NCBI RefSeq assembly: GCF_003432075.1
Contig: NZ_QWBU01000003.1
Coordinates: 248,001-312,000 of the forward strand
Direction: 5' to 3'
DNA length: 64,000 bases
Source of the DNA: Shinella sp. WSJ-2
GTDB taxonomy: Bacteria; Pseudomonadota; Alphaproteobacteria; Rhizobiales; Rhizobiaceae
Shown here: positions 24,875-34,131 of the stretch, in pieces
Layout: the number at the start of each line of letters is the position of its first letter
How positions within the stretch are numbered: the first letter of the stretch is position 1
Notes under the pieces: generated by a model
What the model was told of the DNA's origin: nothing
Databases searched by the model: none
What the model saw: the letters and a program-made list of their open reading frames with translations, nothing else
Position numbers and translations under genes: made by a program

Positions 24875-27175
24875 ATGTCGACTCAACTGTCCCACCTTGG
24901 CAATGATGACGCCGATGCGACCGCGCGTCTGATGTCCGCCAGTCAGCGCCTCATCGCCGAGGCGGCACGGCTTTTCCCGCTTGCCGCCGCGCAGAACGAG
25001 CGCACGATGTGGCTGGAAGCCATGATCGACGAGGTGCCGGACTATCTCTATTTCAAGGACCGCAACAGCCGCTTTGTCGTGGCCAACCGCGCCATCGTCA
25101 AGGACAACATGCGTGAGGGGCTGGAGAGCCTCGAAGGCCTGTCGGATTTCGACATCCACCCCGAACATGTCGCGCGTGGCTTCTTCGAGACCGAGCAGGA
25201 GATCATCCGCACCGGCCGGCCGATGCTCGACATGGAAGAGCTCATCCGTGATGTCAGGGGCAAGCTGAAATGGCTGCTCACCTCCAAGCTGCCGGTGCGC
25301 GACAGCAAGGGCGAGGTGATCGGCATCGTCGGCATCGCCCGCGACATCACCGAGCGAAAGCGCTCCGAAAGCCTTCATGTCGGCCAGGCGCATCTTCTGA
25401 AGATGATCGCGCTCGGCTCGCCGCTGGCGGATGTGTTCTCTTCGCTCATCCTGCTGATCGAGGCGCATGTCGCCGATGTCACCGGCTCGATCCTGATGCT
25501 GGCGCAGGATGGCAAGCATATTGTCAACGGTGCCGCACCCAATCTCGACCCGGCCTATTGCCAGATGATAGAGGGTGCCGAAATCGGCCCGGCCATGGGC
25601 TCCTGCGGTACGGCGATGTGGCGCGGCGAGCAGGTCATTGTTTCCGATATCGAGACCGACCCGCTCTGGGCCGATTACAAGGCACTGGTCGCGCCCTACG
25701 GTTTCCGTGCCTGCTGGTCGGCGCCCATTCGCTCCTACCAGGGCAAGGTGCTCGGCACCTTCGCGCTCTATTCGCGCACGCCCGGCGAGCCAACGGCCGA
25801 GTGCATGAAGCTCGTCGGCATGGCGACGCACATTGCCGGTATCGCCATCGAGCGCAAGGAGGCCGAGGACAGCATCCAGTTCATGGCGCATCACGATACG
25901 CTGACGGGCCTGCCGAACCGCAGCATGCTCGACGAGCGCGTTGCCTCGGCCATCGAGGCGGCGGACGATTGTGGTGGCACGATGACGCTCGCCTTCATCG
26001 ACCTCGACAATTTCAAACTGGTCAATGACAGCCTCGGTCATCATGCTGGCGACGAACTGCTGAAGATCGTCGCCAACAGGATGCTGCGCTGCGTACGTGC
26101 CAGCGACAGCATCGTGCGCCTCGGCGGCGATGAATTCGTCATCCTCATCAACGGTGCGATGCGCCGTGGCGAAAGCGTGGATGACAGGCTGCGCGCCGTG
26201 CGTGAGGCGATCGCCGAGCCCGTCGTCATCGAGGGACGCTCCTTCCAGGTCACCTGTTCGATGGGTGTCGCCGCCTATCCCGAGCACGGCCGCAATGTCA
26301 CCGAACTGCTCGCCCGTGCGGACGTTGCCATGTATCGCGCCAAGGAAATCGGCCGCGATGCCATGCAGGTCTTCACCGCCGAGCTTGCCAACCGGGCGCA
26401 TGAAAAGCTGGAGCGGCAGGAGGAGCTGCGCCGCGCGCTGGCGCAGGGCGAACTCTTCCTGCAATACCAGCCGCAGATGGACCTTGCGAGCGGCCGCATC
26501 TTCGCCGTCGAGGCGCTGATCCGCTGGCGCCATCCCGAGCGCGGCCTTATCGGCCCCGGCGATTTCATCCCGCTTGCCGAAGAGACGGGCCTCATCGGCC
26601 CGATCGGTGACTGGACGCTGCGCGCCGCCTGCCGGCAGAACAAGGCCTGGCAGGTCTCCGGCCTGCCGCCCATCGTCGTCAGCGTCAACGTCTCGGCCCG
26701 TCAGTTCCAGGAGAAGGATTGGGTGGAGCGCGTGGCGGCGGCGCTGGAGGAGAGTGGGCTGGAAGCGCGCTATCTCGAACTGGAGCTTACCGAAAGCCTC
26801 ATCATGCAGGACGTGCAGCAGGCGGTGGAAACCATGCATCGGCTGGAAAAGCTTGGCGTGCATCTCGCCATCGACGATTTCGGCACGGGCTATTCCAGCC
26901 TTGCTTCATTGAAGAGCTTCCCGGTCGGACGCCTGAAAATTGACCGCTCCTTCGTCAAGGACCTGCCGGAGGACGGCGACGACGCGGCGATCGCCCGTGC
27001 CATCATTTCGCTGGCGCGCACGCTGCAGCTGCGCGTTATCGCGGAGGGCGTGGAGACCCGGGAGCAGATGGATTTTCTGCGCGAAGCGGGCTGCGATGAG
27101 ATCCAGGGCTACTATCTCAGCCGTCCCATCGATGCGCGCGGTCTTCAGGCCATTCTCTGCATTCCCAACCTCTGA
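24875..27175 (+). CDS. PAS-GAF-GGDEF-EAL c-di-GMP enzyme
   Basis: A 766-residue cytosolic protein. PAS at about 40-160 (VPDYLYFKDRNSRFVVANRA), GAF at 175-330 (SSLILLIEAHVADVTGSILML), GGDEF at 340-500 with intact RLGGDEFVI, and EAL at 510-760 with EALIRWRHP, NVSARQF, ELELTES, IDDFGTGYSS, KIDRSF, AEGVET and QGYYLS, all catalytic positions present. It can therefore in principle both make and break c-di-GMP; the PAS and GAF inputs would set the balance. Divergent from the Tat repeat protein gene. Start at ATG 24875 after AGGGAACC. Confidence 0.92.
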   Translation: MSTQLSHLGNDDADATARLMSASQRLIAEAARLFPLAAAQNERTMWLEAMIDEVPDYLYFKDRNSRFVVANRAIVKDNMREGLESLEGLSDFDIHPEHVARGFFETEQEIIRTGRPMLDMEELIRDVRGKLKWLLTSKLPVRDSKGEVIGIVGIARDITERKRSESLHVGQAHLLKMIALGSPLADVFSSLILLIEAHVADVTGSILMLAQDGKHIVNGAAPNLDPAYCQMIEGAEIGPAMGSCGTAMWRGEQVIVSDIETDPLWADYKALVAPYGFRACWSAPIRSYQGKVLGTFALYSRTPGEPTAECMKLVGMATHIAGIAIERKEAEDSIQFMAHHDTLTGLPNRSMLDERVASAIEAADDCGGTMTLAFIDLDNFKLVNDSLGHHAGDELLKIVANRMLRCVRASDSIVRLGGDEFVILINGAMRRGESVDDRLRAVREAIAEPVVIEGRSFQVTCSMGVAAYPEHGRNVTELLARADVAMYRAKEIGRDAMQVFTAELANRAHEKLERQEELRRALAQGELFLQYQPQMDLASGRIFAVEALIRWRHPERGLIGPGDFIPLAEETGLIGPIGDWTLRAACRQNKAWQVSGLPPIVVSVNVSARQFQEKDWVERVAAALEESGLEARYLELELTESLIMQDVQQAVETMHRLEKLGVHLAIDDFGTGYSSLASLKSFPVGRLKIDRSFVKDLPEDGDDAAIARAIISLARTLQLRVIAEGVETREQMDFLREAGCDEIQGYYLSRPIDARGLQAILCIPNL

Positions 27176-27258
27176 CGCCTTCGTCTCTGCCTGCAGCTGA
27201 ACAGGCCCATGTGCCGGCTGCGCAAGAGGCCTCCCGGCCATTGTTGGCATGTCGGCTC

Positions 27259-27287
27259 TTGACATTGTTATGTTGATATCAACAGTA
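27259..27287 (+). promoter_or_regulatory. MarR-gene promoter with palindromic operator
   Basis: TTGACA (27259-27264) is a perfect -35 box. TGTTGATATCAACA (27271-27284), a perfect 14-base palindrome, sits in the spacer and would block polymerase if bound. It is nine bases before the MarR start, so autorepression is likely. Confidence 0.65.
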
Positions 27288-27293
27288 AGAAAC

Positions 27294-27740
27294 ATGTCCG
27301 ATGACGCGCTGATTCCCTACGAGACGACGCTTTTCGTGCGTGACCATTGCCTGTGCCTGCATGCGCAGCGCGCGGCGCGCGCACTCGCTCGCCGGTTCGA
27401 CGATGCGCTGCGCCCGCTGTCGTTGACCAATGGCCAGTTCTCTTTGCTAATGGCGCTGAACCGACCCGAGCCGCCGCCGATGGGGCCGGTCGCCGCCGTG
27501 CTCGCCATGGATCGTACGACGCTGACCGCTGCCCTGAAGCCGCTCGAACGCCGCGGTCTCGTGCGCGTCGAGGCCGATCCGCGCGACCGCCGCGGCCGCC
27601 TGCTGCGCCTGACCGAAGAGGGACGTCGCCTGCTGACGCTAGCTTTTCCGATCTGGAAGGAAACCCATGAAAAGATCGACCGGCAGCTTTCCACCGTCGA
27701 TATGGGCGTGCTCAGGGCCGGTATGATGGCGATTGCCTAG
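27294..27740 (+). CDS. MarR-family transcriptional regulator
   Basis: A 148-residue winged-helix repressor: LSLTNGQFSLLMALNR, AAVLAMDRTTLTAALKPLERRGLVRV (recognition helix) and DPRDRRGRLLRLTEEG (wing), at about residues 42-110. Cysteines in DHCLCLHAQ near residue 20 could sense oxidants or electrophiles. The start at 27294 follows a palindrome in the promoter. The VOC gene 33 bases downstream is its likely co-regulated target. Confidence 0.9.
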   Translation: MSDDALIPYETTLFVRDHCLCLHAQRAARALARRFDDALRPLSLTNGQFSLLMALNRPEPPPMGPVAAVLAMDRTTLTAALKPLERRGLVRVEADPRDRRGRLLRLTEEGRRLLTLAFPIWKETHEKIDRQLSTVDMGVLRAGMMAIA

Positions 27741-27772
27741 ACTGCGTCGTAGACGTTTTGGGAGGTTGAAAC

Positions 27773-28210
27773 ATGGCAATCAAGCGGATGGACAATGTCG
27801 GCATCGTCGTCGAAAACCTCGATGCGACGATCGATTTCTTTCTCGATCTCGGCCTTGAACTTGAAGGGCGAGCCATGATCGAGGGCGAATGGGCCGGGCG
27901 TGTGACGGGACTGGGCGACCAGCATGTCGAGATCGCCATGATGCGCACACCCGATGGCCACAGCCGGCTCGAACTTTCCCGGTTCCTCCGCCCAGCCGTC
28001 GTCGCCGATCACCGCAATGCTCCCGTCAATGCGCTCGGCTATCTGCGTGTGATGTTCGCCGTGGACGATCTCGACGCGACGCTGGAGCGTCTTGGGCCGC
28101 GGGGTGTCGTCCTTGTCGGCGAGGTTATCGACTACGAAGGCGTCTATCGTCTCTGCTATATCCGCGGCCCCGACGGGCTTCTGATCGGGCTCGCGCAGGA
28201 ACTCCGCTGA
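27773..28210 (+). CDS. VOC-family protein downstream of MarR
   Basis: A 145-residue vicinal-oxygen-chelate protein: MDNVGIVVENLDATIDFFLDLG at the start, HVEIAMMRTPDGHSRLELSRF in the middle and YIRGPDGLLIGLAQEL at the end. His, Glu positions are consistent with a metal site. Probably detoxification or a small-molecule lyase/dioxygenase. Shares an operon with the MarR gene. TGGGAGG precedes the ATG. Confidence 0.87.
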   Translation: MAIKRMDNVGIVVENLDATIDFFLDLGLELEGRAMIEGEWAGRVTGLGDQHVEIAMMRTPDGHSRLELSRFLRPAVVADHRNAPVNALGYLRVMFAVDDLDATLERLGPRGVVLVGEVIDYEGVYRLCYIRGPDGLLIGLAQELR

Positions 28211-28273
28211 GGCGGTGCGGCAAACGCCGTCCTCCCTCTGGCAGAGTGCCGCAAAGCCGCTATCTTCTCAATC

Positions 28274-29284
28274 ATGAAGCCCGATCAGCTCCTCAAACCG
28301 GCGCCCGCCGGTCTCTATTGCCCTGCCGGCGACTTTTATATCGATCCCGTCCGCCCCGTGGCGCGGGCGTTGATTACCCATGGCCATTCCGACCATGCCC
28401 GCGCCGGCCATGGCGCGGTGCTGGCGACGCGCGAAACGCTCGACATCATGGCGATCCGGTATGGTGAAGATTTTTGCGGCACCAGCCAGGCCGCGGCCTT
28501 CGGCGAGCGCATCGATCTTTCTGGCGTCACGGTCTCCTTCCATCCCGCCGGCCATGTGCTCGGCTCGGCCCAGATCGCGGTGGAGAAGGATGGGCTGCGC
28601 ATCGTCGCCTCGGGCGATTACAAGCGCGGCGCCGACCCGACCTGCGCGGCTTACGAGCCGGTGCCCTGCGACGTCTTCATCACCGAGGCGACCTTCGGCC
28701 TGCCGGTCTTCCATCATCCGGATCCCAAGGCCGAGATGGGCAAATTGCTCACCTCGCTCCGGCAGTTTCCCGAACGCAGCCACCTCGTCGGCGCCTATTC
28801 GCTCGGCAAGTCGCAGCGCGTGCTGCGGCTTCTGCGCGACTGCGGCTATGACGCGCCGATCTATATCCACGGCTCGCTCGCCCGGCTCTGCGACTACTAT
28901 GTCAGCCGCGGCATCGATCTCGGCGACCTTCGCCCCGCCACGACGGAAAAGAGCAGTCCCGCCGATTTCCGCGGCGCCGTCATCGTCGGCCCGCCCTCGG
29001 CCTTCGCCGATCGCTGGGCGCGCCGCTTCAACGAACCGCTCGTCGCCTTCGCCTCCGGCTGGATGATGGTACGCCAGCGCGCCAAACAGGGCGGCGTCGA
29101 GCTGCCGCTTGTTATCTCCGACCATTGCGACTGGCCGGAACTCACCGAAACGATCCGCGACCTCGCTCCCCAGGAGGTCTGGGTAACCCACGGCCGCGAA
29201 GAAGCGCTTGTCCGCTGGTGCGAACTGTCCGGCGTACCGGCCAAGCCGTTGCATCTGGTGGGCTATGAGGATGAGGGGGACTGA
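28274..29284 (+). CDS. ligase-associated DNA exonuclease (metallo-beta-lactamase fold)
   Basis: A 336-residue member of the SNM1-like/beta-CASP-related exonuclease family TIGR04122. The metal motif HGHSDHA (His36, His38, Asp40, His41) is intact, followed by HPAGHVLGSAQI, SGDYKRG and the C-terminal VWVTHGREEALVRWC. It is thought to process DNA ends in a repair module with the downstream ATP-dependent ligase (254 bases away, same strand). The helicase and phosphoesterase usually in this module are not seen nearby. Confidence 0.9.
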   Translation: MKPDQLLKPAPAGLYCPAGDFYIDPVRPVARALITHGHSDHARAGHGAVLATRETLDIMAIRYGEDFCGTSQAAAFGERIDLSGVTVSFHPAGHVLGSAQIAVEKDGLRIVASGDYKRGADPTCAAYEPVPCDVFITEATFGLPVFHHPDPKAEMGKLLTSLRQFPERSHLVGAYSLGKSQRVLRLLRDCGYDAPIYIHGSLARLCDYYVSRGIDLGDLRPATTEKSSPADFRGAVIVGPPSAFADRWARRFNEPLVAFASGWMMVRQRAKQGGVELPLVISDHCDWPELTETIRDLAPQEVWVTHGREEALVRWCELSGVPAKPLHLVGYEDEGD

Positions 29285-29310
29285 TGCGCGCGATGATGCA
29301 CCACCCGACA

Positions 29311-29487
29311 TCAGGGGAACGTCAGGAGCCTGATATGCAGCATGCCGATGGTGAGGCCGGCGAATGCGCCCATGGGAGCAAAGGTGATTGCGCCGAGGAT
29401 CCCCGCAATGTCGTAGCCGCCCCAAAGGCCAACAAAGAGACCCACCGTGCTGAGAATGGTGGTGATGGCATTGTGTATTTTTCCCAT
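29311..29487 (-). CDS. small two-helix membrane protein
   Basis: A 58-residue product, MGKIHNAITTILSTVGLFVG, with two hydrophobic segments (8-30 and 33-50, GILGAITFAPMGAFAGLTIGM). No good ribosome site is seen before 29487, and an upstream in-frame start at 29523 exists. It runs against the exonuclease and ligase genes and fills most of the gap between them. Function unknown; reality moderately likely on its protein-like composition. Confidence 0.5.
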   Translation of the reverse strand: MGKIHNAITTILSTVGLFVGLWGGYDIAGILGAITFAPMGAFAGLTIGMLHIRLLTFP

Positions 29488-29537
29488 GAAGGGGCACGTG
29501 GGGGGCCGCGCTCGAAACCGCAAGAAGTCGCCTCCCC

Positions 29538-31163
29538 ATGAGAGCCTTCGCCACCCTCCTGGACCGCCTCGTCCTTACCCCCTCGCGCAATGGCAAGCTG
29601 AAACTGCTCGCCGACTATTTTCGTGACACGCCCGATCCTGATCGTGGCTACGGTCTTGCCGCCATCGCCGGCACCCTGGACCTGAAGAGCGTCAAGCCCG
29701 CGCTGCTGCGCGAATTGGTGCTGGAGCGCATGGACGAGGTGCTGTTTCGTTATTCCTACGACTATGTCGGCGATCTCGCCGAAACCATCGCGCTCGTCTG
29801 GGATCAGGAACGCAAGGAGCGCGTGCCGGATGAGGCCCAGCCGCGGCTCGGCGCCGTCGTTGCCCGCATGAATGCACTCGGCCGCACGGAGGTGCGCGGC
29901 GCGGTCCGCGATCTGCTCGACCGGCTCGATCCCTCCGCTCGCTTCGCCTTCCTGAAACTCGCGACCGGCGGCCTGCGCATCGGCGTTTCGGCGCGGCTCG
30001 CCAAGCAGGCGCTCGCCGAATTCTCCGGCATGGACGTGACGGAGATCGAGACCCTGTGGCACGGCCTGCAGCCGCCCTATGAATCGCTCTTCGCCTGGCT
30101 GGAGGGTACCGCCGACCGGCCGGTCCTGGCCACGCCTGCCATCTTCCACTCCGTCATGCTCGCCAATCCAGTGGGCGAGGGCGATCTCGACAATCTCGAC
30201 CCCGCCGATTTCGCCGCCGAATGGAAATGGGACGGCATTCGCGTGCAGATGTCGTCGTCGGGCACGACGCGAAAACTCTATTCCCGCTCCGGCGATGATA
30301 TTTCCGCCGCCTTTCCGGATGTGCTCGACGCCATGAATTTCGAGGGTGTGGTGGATGGCGAGCTTCTGGTCGGCGGCACGGCGCGCACCAACAGCCCGAC
30401 CCGCACCTTCTCCGATCTCCAGCAGCGGCTGAACCGCAAGACGGTCAATACAAAAATGCTGGAGGATTTCCCGGCCTTCGTGCGCGCCTATGATCTGCTC
30501 TTCGAAGGGGAGGTGGATGTGCGCCCCGCCGCCTTCACCGAGCGCCGCGAGCGCTTGGCCCACCTCATCGAAAAGGCCCCGCACGACCGCTTCGACCTCT
30601 CGCCGCTCGTGCCCTTCGAAAGCTGGGAGGCACTCGAAAAGATCCGCCGTGACCCGCCCGATCCGGTCATCGAGGGCGTGATGATCAAGCGGCTCGACAG
30701 CGCCTACCAGGCCGGTCGCATGAAGGGGCCGTGGTTCAAGTGGAAGCGCGATCCGTTCAATGTCGATGCCGTGATGATGTATGCCCAGCGCGGCCACGGC
30801 AAACGTTCGAGCTACTATTCCGATTTCACCTTCGGCGTCTGGACGGAAGGCCCTGACGGCGACGTGCTGGTGCCCGTTGGAAAAGCCTATTTCGGCTTCA
30901 CCGATGCCGAACTCGAAGTGCTCGACCGCTTCGTGCGCAACAACACGACAGACCGTTTCGGCCCCGTCCGCGCGGTGCGCGCCGAGCCCGCCTTCGGCTT
31001 CGTGCTGGAGGTCGCCTTCGAAGGTATCAACCGCTCCACCCGCCACAAATCCGGCGTCGCCATGCGCTTCCCCCGCATCGCGCGCCTCAGGCAGGACAAA
31101 TTACCCGCCGATGCCGACCGGCTGGAGACGCTGATGGCGATGGTGGAAGCGAAGGAGGCGTGA
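29538..31163 (+). CDS. ATP-dependent DNA ligase (LigC-like, TIGR04120 type)
   Basis: A 541-residue ligase that seals nicks using ATP. An alpha-helical N-terminal domain (1-190) precedes the adenylation domain with the nucleophile motif EWKWDGIR (Lys230), SRSGDDIS (motif Ia), FEGVVDGELLV (motif III) and IEGVMIKRLDSAY, FKWKRDP (motifs IV-V), then an OB-fold with VAFEGINRSTRHKSG and MRFPRIARLR. Matches the bacterial ligase partnered with the TIGR04122 exonuclease upstream. Not the main NAD-dependent LigA. Confidence 0.93.
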   Translation: MRAFATLLDRLVLTPSRNGKLKLLADYFRDTPDPDRGYGLAAIAGTLDLKSVKPALLRELVLERMDEVLFRYSYDYVGDLAETIALVWDQERKERVPDEAQPRLGAVVARMNALGRTEVRGAVRDLLDRLDPSARFAFLKLATGGLRIGVSARLAKQALAEFSGMDVTEIETLWHGLQPPYESLFAWLEGTADRPVLATPAIFHSVMLANPVGEGDLDNLDPADFAAEWKWDGIRVQMSSSGTTRKLYSRSGDDISAAFPDVLDAMNFEGVVDGELLVGGTARTNSPTRTFSDLQQRLNRKTVNTKMLEDFPAFVRAYDLLFEGEVDVRPAAFTERRERLAHLIEKAPHDRFDLSPLVPFESWEALEKIRRDPPDPVIEGVMIKRLDSAYQAGRMKGPWFKWKRDPFNVDAVMMYAQRGHGKRSSYYSDFTFGVWTEGPDGDVLVPVGKAYFGFTDAELEVLDRFVRNNTTDRFGPVRAVRAEPAFGFVLEVAFEGINRSTRHKSGVAMRFPRIARLRQDKLPADADRLETLMAMVEAKEA

Positions 31164-31166
31164 GCA

Positions 31167-31412
31167 TCAACGGGCGCGAAACCACACGATGAGCCGCCAT
31201 ATGGCGACTGCTGCCGAGGCCGCGAGCACGACAAGAGACGTAACGGTGGCGATCAGCAGCATGTCGCCATACCCGGCAAAGGGACTATTGCACTGGAAGC
31301 CGCCGAAGCCGAAGGCGCAATGGCGCTCGGTGATGCCGCTGGACAGGGTAAGAATTGCTGCCGACGTTACCGTCAGAGCGATGCTTGCAATGGGAAATGG
31401 CCGTGTGTTCAT
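31167..31412 (-). CDS. small membrane protein, hypothetical
   Basis: An 81-residue product with two hydrophobic segments (5-25 and 48-75, MLLIATVTSLVVLAASAAVAIW) and two cysteines in the loop between (HCAFGFGGFQC) that could form a disulfide in the periplasm. Not recognised. It converges with the ligase gene, its stop four bases away, and lies downstream of a second small membrane protein gene. Confidence 0.6.
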   Translation of the reverse strand: MNTRPFPIASIALTVTSAAILTLSSGITERHCAFGFGGFQCNSPFAGYGDMLLIATVTSLVVLAASAAVAIWRLIVWFRAR

Positions 31413-31502
31413 CGATGCCGACCATTCCGCGTCAGATCTTCTCGGTCAAGGTTTTGTGGAATGCGCTGCACCCGAGAAGTGGCGGAGGTGAGGGTAGGGA
31501 GG

Positions 31503-31871
31503 CTAGCTGCCATACGCCGCGGCGCTTGTGCCGTATCCGAAGAGCATCGAAACCCAGAAAGAGAATGTGCACGCCAGCACGATGCCGCCCCCGACGACGC
31601 CGGCGGAAACATTATATTTTCGTGCGAGAATGACGGTGACGGCTACCGGAGCCACCACAATCATCACGCCGTGCCAAGCATGGAAATAGGGAGGAACAGG
31701 TGACGTCTGGTCGTTCACCGTCGCGGCGAATATCCAGGCCGCGACGATAGCCGAGAGCACTGGCCAGATCAGTCCGGCCAGTAGAATTCCATGGCGGCGA
31801 TAGAGCCGCCGCGCTTCGGGAAATGTGGCCAGAAGGCCGGTCACCAGTCCGGTGAGCGCTACAATCGGCAT
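31503..31871 (-). CDS. four-helix membrane protein, hypothetical
   Basis: A 122-residue product with about four hydrophobic segments (2-18, 28-50, 66-86 and 92-115). HAWHGVMIVVAPVAVTVILARK carries the only histidine pair. Not recognised. It starts inside the last codons of the upstream YqjG-like gene region, two bases away, so it is probably in the same operon. Confidence 0.6.
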   Translation of the reverse strand: MPIVALTGLVTGLLATFPEARRLYRRHGILLAGLIWPVLSAIVAAWIFAATVNDQTSPVPPYFHAWHGVMIVVAPVAVTVILARKYNVSAGVVGGGIVLACTFSFWVSMLFGYGTSAAAYGS

Positions 31872-31872
31872 A

Positions 31873-32832
31873 TCACAGCCCCAGCGGCGACAGATCCGGG
31901 CCGAGCGGCACGATGCGGTTCGGGTTGAGCGACTTGATCGAATAGTAGCCGTGCTTGATGTGGTCGATATTGACCGTTTCGCGCACGCCCGGAAGATCCA
32001 GCACCCGCTTCGTGTAGGCCGAGAGCGCCGTATAGTCGGCGAGGCGCTGGCGGTTGCATTTGAAGAGGCCGAAATAGGCGGCGTCGAAGCGGATGAGGGT
32101 GACGAAGAGGCGGATGTCGGCTTCGGTGAAGCTGTTGCCCGTCAGGAAGGGGCGGCCGTCGGACAGGCGGGTTTCCAGCTCGTCCAGCATGGCGAAGACG
32201 CCCTGATAGGCTTCCTCATAGGCGACCTGTGTGGTGGCGAAGCCGGTGCGGTAGACGCCGTTGTTGAGCGCGGGATAGATGCGCTCGTTGAGGGCATCGA
32301 TTTCGCCGCGAAGGGCTTCCGGGTAGAGATCGACGCTCTCATCCGCCAGCGCGCCGAAACCGCTGTTCAGCATGCGCACGATATCGGCGGATTCGTTGTT
32401 GACGATGGTCTTCTTCTCCTTGTCCCACAGCACGGGCACGGTGGCGCGGCCGGTGAAGGTCGGGGCCGCCCGCGTGTAGAGCTCGTGCATATAGGTCGCG
32501 CCGTTCAGGTCGTCGCGGTTGGAGCCCGGGAAGGTGCCGAATTGCCAGCCCTGGTCGGAAAGCGCGGGCTCGACGACGGAAACGGAGATCGCGTCGTCCA
32601 GCTTCTTCAGCTTGCGGGTGATCAGCGTGCGCGAGGCCCAGGGGCAGATGAGCGCGACGTAGAGGTGGTAGCGGCCTTTCGCGGCGGCAAAGCCACCTTC
32701 GCCGGTCGGGCCGGCGCTGCCATCGGGCGTCACCCAGTTACGGAAGCTCGAAACCTGGCGCACGAAGCCGCCCTTGGCGTCCGTCGCCTGCACCGGCTGC
32801 CAGTCTTCCGTCCACTTGCCGTTGACGAGCAT
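31873..32832 (-). CDS. yqjG: glutathionyl-hydroquinone reductase (YqjG/Xi-class GST)
   Basis: Reduces glutathionyl-hydroquinones, releasing glutathione. The 319-residue protein has the Xi-class features: catalytic Cys63 in YVALICPWASRTL, GRATVPVLWDKEKKTIVNNESADI for glutathione binding, and the helical C-terminal domain with GNSFTEADIRLFVTLIRFD and HIKHGYYSIKSLNPNRIVPLGP, a family hallmark. Upstream of two small membrane-protein genes on the same strand. Confidence 0.93.
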   Translation of the reverse strand: MLVNGKWTEDWQPVQATDAKGGFVRQVSSFRNWVTPDGSAGPTGEGGFAAAKGRYHLYVALICPWASRTLITRKLKKLDDAISVSVVEPALSDQGWQFGTFPGSNRDDLNGATYMHELYTRAAPTFTGRATVPVLWDKEKKTIVNNESADIVRMLNSGFGALADESVDLYPEALRGEIDALNERIYPALNNGVYRTGFATTQVAYEEAYQGVFAMLDELETRLSDGRPFLTGNSFTEADIRLFVTLIRFDAAYFGLFKCNRQRLADYTALSAYTKRVLDLPGVRETVNIDHIKHGYYSIKSLNPNRIVPLGPDLSPLGL

Positions 32833-33112
32833 CGCATCACCTCATGTCGTTGATTGTGGCTCCGAAGTACCGCCCGCGCGGGAAAACGGCAATTCGCGCG
32901 GCGATTGACACAGCGTTCACAAACCTGTGCCGGATGTCGAACGCAGCGTGGACATGGTGCCACAGTCGCGCGGAAACGCCATGCGTAAGCCTCGGGCCAG
33001 CCGCAATTGCCACAATTAGGGCAGGGTTATGGACCTAGTTTGCGCTTGTTAGCTAGTGATTCAGCCTCCTCGTTCATTCTGCCTTTCCGTCAAACGGATA
33101 TTGATCCCTTCC

Positions 33113-33892
33113 ATGACCGATACCGCGCTTTCCCGCCGCCGCTTTCTCCAGTTTTCCGGCCTCGCCATGGCGACCGGCCTGGCGGGCTGCACCTCGTCGA
33201 TGAACACGGACCGTTTCCGCGAGGAGACGCGCCCCTATTTCCGCAATCCCGCGCTGGAAGGCCGGCCCGAGATCATTGCTGACGGGCGCGGCCCCATCAG
33301 CATCTACGGCCAGACGCCGCCCTCGGGCCTGCTGCCCGAATCGTCAGCCTATGCTGCCATGTACGGCCCAGTGAACGATGGTGGCTTTCAGGTGCCGGCG
33401 ATCCCTTACCAGCAGATCGACGCGCGCTTCTATCGCCATGAGGTCGACAGCCCGTTTGCCGAGCAGCCGGGCACGATCATCGTCGATACCGGCAACCGCT
33501 TCCTCTATCTGATCCTGCCGAACGGCCGGGCCATGCGCTACGGCGTGGGCATTGGCCGGCAGGGTTTCGCCTGGTCGGGCCGCGGCGTGATCCAATGGAA
33601 GCAGGCCTGGCCGAAATGGACCCCGCCGGACGAGATGGTCAAGCGCCAACCGGAACTGACGAAATACTCCGGCGCCAATGGCGGCATGCCCGGCGGCCTT
33701 AACAACCCGCTCGGCGCCCGCGCGCTCTATATCTTCCAGAATGGCCAGGACACGCTCTACCGCCTGCACGGCTCGCCGGAATGGAAATCGATCGGCAAGG
33801 CCGTCTCGTCGGGCTGCGTGCGCATGCTCAACCAGGACGTCATCGATCTCTACGATCGCGTCAAGGGCAAGGCGCCGATCCTCGTTATTTGA
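33113..33892 (+). CDS. L,D-transpeptidase (YkuD), Tat lipoprotein
   Basis: Cross-links or anchors peptidoglycan. The 259-residue protein starts MTDTALSRRRFLQFSGLAMA, a twin-arginine signal, with a lipobox LAGC so it is probably a Tat-exported lipoprotein. The YkuD domain (about 115-259) has the catalytic set LYRLHGSPEW and SSGCVRMLNQDVIDLY. Length and order match other rhizobial ErfK/YbiS/YcfS proteins. No strong ribosome site, so the start is chosen from the signal peptide. A rho-independent terminator follows. Confidence 0.9.
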   Translation: MTDTALSRRRFLQFSGLAMATGLAGCTSSMNTDRFREETRPYFRNPALEGRPEIIADGRGPISIYGQTPPSGLLPESSAYAAMYGPVNDGGFQVPAIPYQQIDARFYRHEVDSPFAEQPGTIIVDTGNRFLYLILPNGRAMRYGVGIGRQGFAWSGRGVIQWKQAWPKWTPPDEMVKRQPELTKYSGANGGMPGGLNNPLGARALYIFQNGQDTLYRLHGSPEWKSIGKAVSSGCVRMLNQDVIDLYDRVKGKAPILVI

Positions 33893-33914
33893 CGCTATTT
33901 TTCCGAATACCAAA

Positions 33915-33943
33915 GGCCCGGATGTCACACATCCGGGCTTTTT
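33915..33943 (+). terminator. rho-independent terminator
   Basis: GCCCGGATG (33916-33924) pairs with CATCCGGGC (33930-33938) around TCACA, then TTTTT. It ends the L,D-transpeptidase transcript. Confidence 0.9.
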
Positions 33944-34131
33944 GCGTTTCGGCGCGCTATCGTTCCGTGAGGCGGGGGAGTGGCCGAATAGGCGAAGAGC
34001 CTTGATATTACAGTTTTTGCGCGAGATTGGTATCGCTACTCAATCTTCAGGTATTGCTAATTTTAAGCATTGCTAAATGAACTTTGTTTACCATTAGGGC
34101 AACCAAAACTCCCGAACGGCAAGGCATTCCC

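Noticed and set aside
24809-26863. 684-codon minus-strand frame opposite the PAS-GAF-GGDEF-EAL gene
   Set aside because: It is an antisense shadow of a strongly supported gene, with a His/Arg/Ala/Asp-rich translation and no domain.
29322-31046. 574-codon minus-strand frame opposite the DNA ligase
   Set aside because: Shadow of the ligase codons; no ribosome site, no motif.
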